From the NCBI GenBank assembly GCA_002633005.1, contig NMRA01000277.1, positions 248,606 to 300,065 of the forward strand: DNA of 51,460 nucleotides, in the 5' to 3' direction. Below the pieces are notes generated by a model, which saw only the letters and a list, made by a program, of their open reading frames with translations, was not told the DNA's origin and searched no databases. Of this stretch, positions 44,420 to 51,460 are shown piece by piece. A program made the position numbers and the translations under genes. Every line of letters starts with the position of its first letter. Position 1 is the first letter of the stretch. Source of the stretch: Phoronis australis (lineage: Eukaryota; Phoronida; Phoronidae).

Positions 44420-46290
44420 CATAAAACCGACTTGCTGTTGTACTCACCGAATTATTCCACTTCAAAGTTATGATCTGAATAGGATTCGATTTAACTCTCA
44501 CAGATATACCGCATTCATCGATTCGGAAGTTTTCTTTAATTTGTGCCGAGTTATTTCAAATGTGCACTGCCTTCGGCAGCCATTTTATTGTGACACCTAA
44601 GTTCGTCATATGCTGCCCCCTTTTGTAAAAACTGAGAAACATGCAGAAAAAGGCCAACGAAGTAATGAAAATTGCAACAGCCTGTTTTTATTGACATAAA
44701 CTCGATTTGAAGCTTTGATGTTGAGCTCTGCACTGTGGTTTCCAATAAAAGCCAATTGGACAACATTTCAATGCAGTTTAATGGTGAACGTGAGGCAAAA
44801 ATGTTAAGAACCCAGCGTATCGCATTTGTCTGCGGATTTTTCCTTTGGCCTTCTAGATCCTACTAGTGCCTGGGACAAACAGATACATTGCATAAACAAA
44901 CCCTGGATCATGTTTTGTGTCCCGTCGGAAGAAAATTTAAATTCGAAAACATCTTCTGAAAACGCACAAAAAAGTGTATTAGTAAAATCTACTGATTTTT
45001 AAGTGGTTTTAAAAAACAATCGGTAAACTCACCGATTTTTGTCTCATTACTTTGATGCGTGTCTCTTCCGATAAGTTAGTACCTAACGTGCAGACGAGCA
45101 CTCCAAATTAGAACGCTAAGTCCCGCGTGGTTGCGCTGCACGCGAAACAAGATGGCGGACGACCTTTGGAGCCTGACGACAATAGGTAACCGGACTATAC
45201 TTATGTAACTGGTTTTCTGCTCACATATGGAATGGCCTCTGAACCTAAATGTGATTTCAAATATAAAGTTTTGATATCACAGATAATAACATGTGAATTT
45301 TCATAGGAACAGAGCGACCTGCTTGCCGTATCTGGAGGCGTGCCCATATATTTCGTACCACACGGCATTGTAGATCGATCAACGTGGAAGGCGAGAATTC
45401 AGTTGTCCGACTCTCCAATGTTGTAATCTCTGCAACACATGCTCAAAGTAAAATTGTCTTTTTTCATGAATATAGTTATTTTCCAGTGATCACATTCTTT
45501 AATAACATAAACTATCGTACAATTGTGCCCCATTGTCTCCTGATTAGGGTAACACACACCGCATGTATTAGATCCAAAATTTCAACTTTTTTAAGAAATG
45601 GGTATATTAATTATCAGTGGTATGGGAATGTGAAACCCTGCAATCTATGTAACGATCTATCCAGAGTACACTTCAACGCTAGAGAATATGTTTTTACTCC
45701 TTCTTTATCTATCAGAAAGCCTTTATCTGCGAATTTCGAAAAGACCCGGAGAGTGGTATAATAGTTTATCACCTTTTGTAAATGTATCTGAATTTTTACT
45801 GAAGAACTCGAATTCGTGTCATCGGCGAATGTCCCAACTCGGTCTTCGATCTCGTTGGGACATTTCCAGATGACTGAATGCTCGGTGGAATATGAGAGCA
45901 ATATTCCCATGTATGTGGGATAACCTGTATGTATACACGTACAGCTGTACACATGTAGTTTTACGTTGTAGCTTCACGTATTCAATGCATTCATAATGCC
46001 TGAAATACATAACAGCTGGATACAGTACACTAGATTCCATATACTGTAAAGTTTTCTACTTAAAATTGCTCCACTTTACTATAGGAAATTCTGAGAGGAT
46101 ACTAGATAGTAAAGGGTGATAGAAATGGCGGTTTTCACCTTTATTGAGAAGTTCTGTCATTTTATAAAGATAGATAAAAACATGAAGCAGTTACAATGTG
46201 GAATCAATAATTTCTGTTGCATGCATTTGAGTCAAACTGCTGGATATTTCAATTTAACTTTCTTGTGAAATGACTGTTTTCAGGAAAATG
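44420..46290. other. Non-genic intron stretch; 11-bp perfect hairpin at 45828-45864
   Basis: AATGTCCCAAC (45828-45838) and GTTGGGACATT (45854-45864) form a perfect stem around a 15-nt loop. The open frame at 45384-45761 has no family motif. Nothing else recognised. Confidence 0.4.
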
Positions 46291-46441
46291 TATCTGCGGG
46301 TGCATAGCCATTAGGGAGTCGCGAGAAGTACCTCTCCAAGAGAAACTTTGCCCTGTGTCGATGTACTCCCTAAAAGTTTCATGTCTACCTTCCTTTAATA
46401 TAGTTCCTTGATGACCCTAATCATTCGCTAATGTCGCTTAC

Positions 46442-46734
46442 CTGAACACGCTGTCGTCTATATCTTCCCCAAACATCTGCTGTATGCCAGGCGGAGGTGG
46501 TTTGAATTTCATTTAAGCGATGCCAGTCCCTATCAGTAGTTTGTCCAAACTCACTGGCTCAGCGACTACAAATGTAACTTCATGACCAAGTTTAAGAAGT
46601 TCCGTCCCGATCGACCTGTGCACGTGCATGTGACTGTAGAAAGGTGAGGTGACAAACAAGACACGATCGCTGCGAATTTCACGTGGCTGGATCATCAGCG
46701 CAAACACGAGCAAGTTCAACAAAAGTAGACCCAT
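46442..46734 (-). pseudogene. UGT: UDP-glycosyltransferase copy B, exon 1, with premature stop
   Basis: Starts MGLLLLNLLVFALMIQ (signal peptide), continues SDRVLFVTSPFYSHMHVH with catalytic His at position 35, then TELLKLGHEVTFVVAEPV. Codon 74 is TAA (46513-46515) where copy A has CAA (Gln). The frame then continues unharmed as MKFKPPPPGIQQMFGEDIDD to VF-AG at a normal donor GTAAGC. It has the same 293-nt length as copy A exon 1. This single nonsense change removes all of exon 2 from the translated product. An undetermined base lies upstream at 46819. Confidence 0.85.
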
Positions 46735-46929
46735 GTTTTCCGTCTGTTTCGGATAGTCAAAAACATTTAAAAGATGCGACTCGAATGACAAGTTATAGTT
46801 GAGCGGCTTCAAATATACNAGGTCATTTTGAGCTCGAGACAATTGACCTGCCGCAAAGAAAGTCACTGACGGCGTAACTCACCAATTAAAACCCAGCATT
46901 CTTGACGCACCTTCACCTGCGTTTGCAAG

Positions 46930-47223
46930 CTGCCCTTTTACTAACAACACACAAGTATAAAGTTGTAATTCCAGTGGCCACTGAATGAGACATCACATGA
47001 ACCGCTAGTGACACTTTCATGGCTCAAAACGATAGTATTCCGATATCGTTTGCAAATCACTGGGGGTCATGGGAATTGAAAAATCTGAATCTATATTATA
47101 GAACTCTTCAAAAAATCTCCAGCACAATTCGTTGTAATTCAAAAATCTCAAATTCTTTAGGGTTGTTTTGAATAATTTTGTGCACATTTCGGGCGTTAAA
47201 AATAAAAAACCTTCTTGAACCAA
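46930..47223 (-). pseudogene. P-element/THAP9-like transposase remnant in unit B
   Basis: MVQEGFLFLTPEMCTKLFKT ... TPSDLQTISEYYRFEP, a stop, then in the adjacent frame MKVSLAVHVMSHSVATGITT and LYLCVV. The second part is the counterpart of MRVPMAVHVLSHSVAARITT at 23655 in unit A and of the 'HVLSHSVA' stretch of P-superfamily transposases. The C-terminal NQD segment found in unit A is not present here. Confidence 0.5.
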
Positions 47224-48170
47224 GACTCAGTGTTTGTCATGTGACTCACATGGATTTTATACCGATACGATTTTCTTGCTAGGGTAACATACAACAGCTA
47301 GTTAAAAAATCGTAAAACCTGAACTTTTTTATTACAAGAGCAGTACATTTTTCAAAACATATACACACATGCACCGTAACGTATCAAATCCATAGGTACT
47401 TTATAGTTTGCTGCATTGATTACGTCTCAATATAACGGATACACGCCGTTGTTCGCTACATGTGTAAAAACCAGCATGACCGTGGCCATGTTTTTGTCAA
47501 CTTCAGATAGAGTCGTCAGTGTCACAAATCCTCCTCCTAGGCTTAGAAAAATGGCAATAGGTATTTCGAAATAATTCCTCTGCAGAACTTAGAGTCAGGT
47601 GACCGCTTTGCCAGAAAGAGGTACATTTTCACAAAGATCGCTGTTTCTTCCGAAAAAGTGGTTTCCCCAAAAATATAGTTTTCTCTTGAGAGTTTGTTTA
47701 TTCGGTCGCACCTTTTGCGGGTTGTAAAATTGAGCAATTCTCTGGAACATTCCATGGAATATCAATGTGTTAAATTGACAGCTGGAAATAAAGCTTTGAC
47801 AGAAATTTGCATCGTTTAACCTTATACATGTACAGTGACAAAGCAGACTTTGCTTGTGGTGCAAATATGGCCACAGACTTCTACAAGTATTGCTTTGTGA
47901 ATGACTTACGATGTACAAACGTGTGATCAGTGTATTTGTGTTTGTAATGCACTTCTTTGACCTTTGACCTCTCAAACCTTTAAACGTAGATGGGTTAGTA
48001 TTTAATGCATTTAATCTATCAATAGATAAGAATGTGTAGTTGATAAGTTCAGATGAACATTCTTTTGTCATGATTTAGATTGAGAATATAATTTCATTAT
48101 GACTGTTTTTTTACCGTGGGCATCAGAAAATGATTACATAACTACTAATAAGCCTCTAACCATGACCGCG
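47224..48170. repeat. Upstream flank of UGT copy B; contains the copy of 2905-3400
   Basis: 47520-47990 matches 2905-3400. 47330-47400 matches 23700-23760, and 48070-48145 matches 24450-24530 in unit A (CATCAGAAAATGATT against TATCAGAAAAATGATT). No gene was recognised; the frames at 47543-48071 cross the repeat without motifs. Confidence 0.55.
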
Positions 48171-48176
48171 TAGACA

Positions 48177-49458
48177 TCAGTTATTCTTTTTTGTCGACTT
48201 AAGCAGGTTGTAAGACTTTGTTATGATTAAAGAGTAAATACGTCTGCTGCATAAAAACACGATCCACAAAACCAACCCAGGTAATAAAAGTACTGTTGTG
48301 ATCACGTCCAACATTGTTGCGATATACCACGGCCTGTCTATCGCAAGAGGGCGTAGGTGACCACCGCCATGTTTAATGACGTGGTCTAGCCAAAAGGCTG
48401 CTCTTTTTCTGGGAGTTTCCGGAAAACCTTTGAAAACACGGGACGCTTTTTTCACGTTCTCCTTAAAAGATGGGTCGCTGAGGATTTTCTGTATTAAGTC
48501 AAACGCATCATCGGACGTGAACGTGTTCAAATCCATGGATAGACCAATCCGTTTAGTCTGAATTTTTTTAGCATTGTATATTTGATCCGTGGGCATTACG
48601 GGGACGCCCAGCATCGGCACGGAGTGGTAAAGTCCTTCATATACACCATTTGCGCCGCAGTGTGTGATGAAAAGTACTGTGTTCCTGTGACCCAGCACGT
48701 CGTTCTGCGGTATCCAAGACTGCGTGAGTACGTTTTCACTGACGACAAGTTCTGAAGTGTTAGTCTTGGGTAATTTTACTAAAACTTTTTGTTTCAAGCG
48801 GGCAAAAGCATCGAAAAACTTTTGAAGATAGCTGTGTGGCATCTTTTGCACCAGTGACCCCATGGAAAATAGTACAACTCCATGTTCAGCATCGGAAAAG
48901 AATTTCTCGAGTTCCCGCGGCAGTGGTTTCGCTGGCGAAGTAGTTAAACCTCCAGCAAACAACGAGTTTGGCATTGATGGACTCGGGTAATCAAAAACTG
49001 GATCAATCGTACCGTATATCCAGAATACAGATTTGGCAAGCAATTGGCGGTAATTAAGATTCTCTCCAGGCAGATGTTTTTCAATAACCCATTGTGCGTT
49101 GATAGGAAATTCGGCAATGTTCTGTAGTATTCTGTCCTTCAATGACTGAAGTCTGTCAAAATAGTTCATGTCTTCTGTAAAATCAGAAAATAGGCTCGGT
49201 GTAACACTTGTCCAGAAAGGTGCGCCAGACAGTAGGTTCTCCGGAATTGGTGACTCAGTTGCGAAAGGTATTCCCAGTTTCTTTGGAAGTATTGCTAAAC
49301 AGCGAATAAATGGTACAGCGTCCAAGAAGATGAGAGCGAATTTCATGTCCTGTACTCGTTGCATGAAGTCATTGTCAGACAACATGGCGTCACAGTAGTG
49401 AGATGCGCAAGCAGACGTCTCTTTAATTTCGTCGAAAGGTGAAGATCGGCCGATAGAT
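48177..49458 (-). CDS. UGT: UDP-glycosyltransferase copy C, exon 2 (intact)
   Basis: The best-preserved copy. Acceptor TTTTTTCATCACAG precedes residue 98. With a 97-codon exon 1 the protein would be 524 aa, normal for a UGT. Features with approximate residue numbers: FLDA catalytic-partner Asp (D144), LGIPFATES, FSMGSLVQK, SWIPQNDVLGHRN, the donor signature FITHCGANGVYEG (H364-C-G366) and VMPTDQ (DQ at 389-390), a single C-terminal membrane anchor (about 483-502), then a basic cytosolic tail ending STKKNN. KKNN fits the KKxx dilysine signal that returns type I membrane proteins to the ER. Exon 1 lies right of the window. Homology with A and B breaks off about 5 nt after the TGA, so its 3' end is formed by unrelated sequence. 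It probably glycosylates lipophilic small molecules; substrate and sugar cannot be told. Confidence 0.95.
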
Positions 49459-49460
49459 CT

Positions 49461-51460
49461 GTGATGAAAAAACAAAAACACGACAATAATACCTCTAATG
49501 TCTTGGTTTCACAACAATCCCGTTAGTGAACTCCCAAATGGAAGAATTAGGTACATGTACACAGAAGAAAATAATTGAACGTTTTCGACCTTCTCCGTCT
49601 TAAGAGCGTGTTCGCGAATGGACCAGGCAGAGGGTGATAAACGCTATGTCACAGATTCTCTTTATATTTTGTCTGTGAGATGACACTGGTCCCACTGACT
49701 CCAGACCACCTTTATTTTTTTTCAAAACGCCCCCTTTTGGTTTCCATGGATACTATTTGTTTCCGACAAGTTTTCAGCCTGGCGGCAGTTAAGTTTTAGT
49801 AAAATTCCGACAATTACGTTACGCAGTGGAAGTAACGTTGAAATATTGAACCTGTGTTATTGATCAGGTGTGACCTTCGACTACTTTATTCATGAAAATT
49901 TAAAAGATTTCGATAATTTTTTGTCTGTTTTTAGAGCCGCATAAGATGAGTACTTTTAGTGATTTTTGAAACTGTCAAAATTGGCTAAATTCGTATCCCG
50001 ATATCTCAGCTGGCACAGGTTTCAGAACATTTTAGTGCCAACCAGTGTGTAGAGCTATTTTAGGTCTGCAAAATAAGACAAAAAAATTTCCTGGCGCGAA
50101 CGGATTTCATGTCATTTGAAGTAAAAAATGACTGGTGGTTACGCCATTTCACCTCAATGAGTAATGCCGACAAACGTCAACAAATAGTGAACATTTGTTA
50201 ATAGTTGGCCAGCAAACGGCGAATCAATTTATCATTCATCAAATTTCGTATTTTCTAGGCACCGAAGGTACACTACTTTATTTCTAAAAAGTGGAATTAG
50301 GATACTTACTACGCAAATAGCAGTAGTTTTGGCAGGACACCTTTTGCAAGAGTCGAAATTCAAATCTTACTGGTTTTACAAAGCTCAGTAATCTCATTTG
50401 CACGGCTAAAAACAAAAAAAAAACCCGCCGACAAATCATTTTCATAACATTTTCCTTCAAAAATCGTGTTGCCCTCTCCCCACTTGCGACGTTCCAAATC
50501 TTACAGTGTTGTATGAACAAGATCATTTATTTATGGTTTTATCTGTGGCTGTCCTGTTTACAAAGATGCTTACTGTGGGTTAGCTGTGCAGTGTGTCTGA
50601 ACAAACATTTCTTTAGGAATCTTCAAGTGGTTTTGGTGCAGGGCGTTGAAAGCGGAGGACAGTGTCAAGGAGAAAGATTCATTGGCAATTACAGGCAAAT
50701 TCAAAACCACTGGTCAGAGTCATTCCGTGGACGTTATATAGCCGCCAGTGTCCCAATAACTTCACTTTTGAAGTGGTATGGCTGGCTAATGTTATCATTT
50801 TGCTATCTGCGCGCATTTTGCTGTGATTGACACAAGCGAAAAATGGGAAACTTTCGAGTAGCAGTGGGGGCTGACAACATGGAACCAGGTACCAGTGAGA
50901 AGATACTTCACCTGCGCAGTGTGAAGCACAGAGGAACGTACTTGAATAAGTGTGTGTGACTAGTTGTGAGAAGTCTAAAGAGTGAATTCATATTACTTCC
51001 CAGTCCTCCAGAGGGCAAAGGTACATGTATCCTGTTCCAGGTGATCAGCGGTTACTTGACAATATAAATGCCTCATGTTGGAAGCATGATCCACTGCAGA
51101 GGTCATGTGAAAGAAGTGAGGATGATAAAGGCTGCTTTCAATATAAAGTCCATAAGTACAGGACAAGTAATGTATTGTAGGTCATGTTTTTCCATGACTT
51201 CTCAGCAGACAAACAATATACAGCATATAAACTTTGAAACTCAGTTCAAAATATAACTTCATGCACATTGGGTTCTAACTGCTAAGTCTTCGAGGTGCTT
51301 TAATAGCAAGACTACCAACTTTCTAAGGCAAAATCACATCAGAGATATCTAAATGTGGTATTTGATCTAAGTGCTAATGGACTGGCTCAAATAGGAGACT
51401 CCTATGTTAGTTGTTCAAAATACAGGTGATCTCGCTTACATGTACCTCCTCATCCCATAC
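49461..51460 (-). other. Probable intron of UGT copy C (partial)
   Basis: The first 150 bp upstream of the acceptor align with introns A and B (GAACGTTTTCGACCTTCTC). The remainder is unrecognised. Introns A and B are each about 10 kb, so the missing exon 1 is expected well beyond 51460. The open frames at 50513-50830 and 51068-51256 show no family motif. Confidence 0.55.

Larger units (their letters stand above)
36156..46441 (-). other. Intron of UGT copy B (about 10.3 kb)
   Basis: Donor CAG|GTAAGC beside exon 1, acceptor TTTTCTGATTACAG beside exon 2. Nearly the same length as intron A (10.1 kb), although most of the length is unrelated inserted material, listed separately. Confidence 0.8.
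32100..48145. repeat. Segmental duplication unit B (colinear with 5850-24530)
   Basis: See unit A for block pairs. Unit B contains UGT copy B. Compared with A it carries an extra 0.8 kb at 33845-34670, the inverted 39780-40885 repeat and the 42131-44415 retrotransposon. It lacks the 1.48-kb element and the 5.9-kb intron segment. Its right end abuts the stop codon of UGT copy C. Confidence 0.75.

Noticed and set aside
45384-45761. 125-codon plus-strand frame in intron B
   Set aside because: No recognisable domain, AT-rich chance composition, and no counterpart in intron A.
9380-49458. A mammalian UGT1-type locus with many first exons sharing one set of constant exons
   Set aside because: Each unit has its own large exon 2 and exons alternate 1-2-1-2 along the strand, so these are separate tandem genes. 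Only occasional exon sharing by readthrough is left open as a hypothesis.
50513-50830. Hydrophobic 105-codon frame near the right edge
   Set aside because: It has Cys/Trp/Phe-rich composition without motif, lies in the expected intron of UGT copy C, and has no counterpart in introns A or B.

Overview
This is a eukaryotic window, almost certainly from a marine invertebrate animal. Coding capacity is sparse and split by GT-AG introns. The rest is a patchwork of old transposable elements that occur together in lancelets, hemichordates, sea urchins and cnidarians: Kolobok-like and P/THAP9-like THAP transposons, a Penelope-like GIY-YIG element, a non-LTR retrotransposon with a restriction-like endonuclease end, hAT and TA-target MITEs, and tRNA-derived SINEs. 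The octamer TACATGTA is strikingly abundant. The species cannot be fixed from the sequence. No bacterial or organellar genes were seen.

The host genes are a minus-strand tandem array of UDP-glycosyltransferases (UGTs). Each has a short first exon (signal peptide plus the catalytic-His region), an intron of about 10 kb, and one large second exon (the rest of the acceptor half, the UDP-sugar binding half and a C-terminal membrane anchor). Copy C (exon 2 at 48177-49458; exon 1 beyond the right edge) is the only copy with no visible lesion. Copy B (exon 1 46442-46734, exon 2 34923-36153) has a stop codon in exon 1. Copy A (exon 1 20690-20982, exon 2 9380-10610) has lost the exon-2 splice-acceptor AG and carries Asp in place of the conserved Gly of the donor-binding signature. 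A and B have also each lost one base, at different places, in the anchor region. Both deletions replace a C-terminal KKNN tail (a dilysine ER-retrieval signal, kept in C) with the same premature end.

Layout: 0-5.8 kb is non-genic with dispersed repeats. About 5.85-24.5 kb is duplication unit A (3' flank, exon 2, intron, exon 1, P-like transposase remnant). 24.5-32.1 kb is unique sequence between units, with a TATCGATA inverted array and a Kolobok element nested in a Penelope element. About 32.1-48.15 kb is duplication unit B, colinear with A. From 48.17 kb onward is gene C, whose stop codon sits almost exactly on the B/C junction, so it lacks the 3' flank shared by A and B. Comparing A with B exposes later insertions as filled and empty sites: a 1.5-kb TA-target element in A, a 5.9-kb segment in intron A, and a retrotransposon with an 815-bp insertion in intron B.
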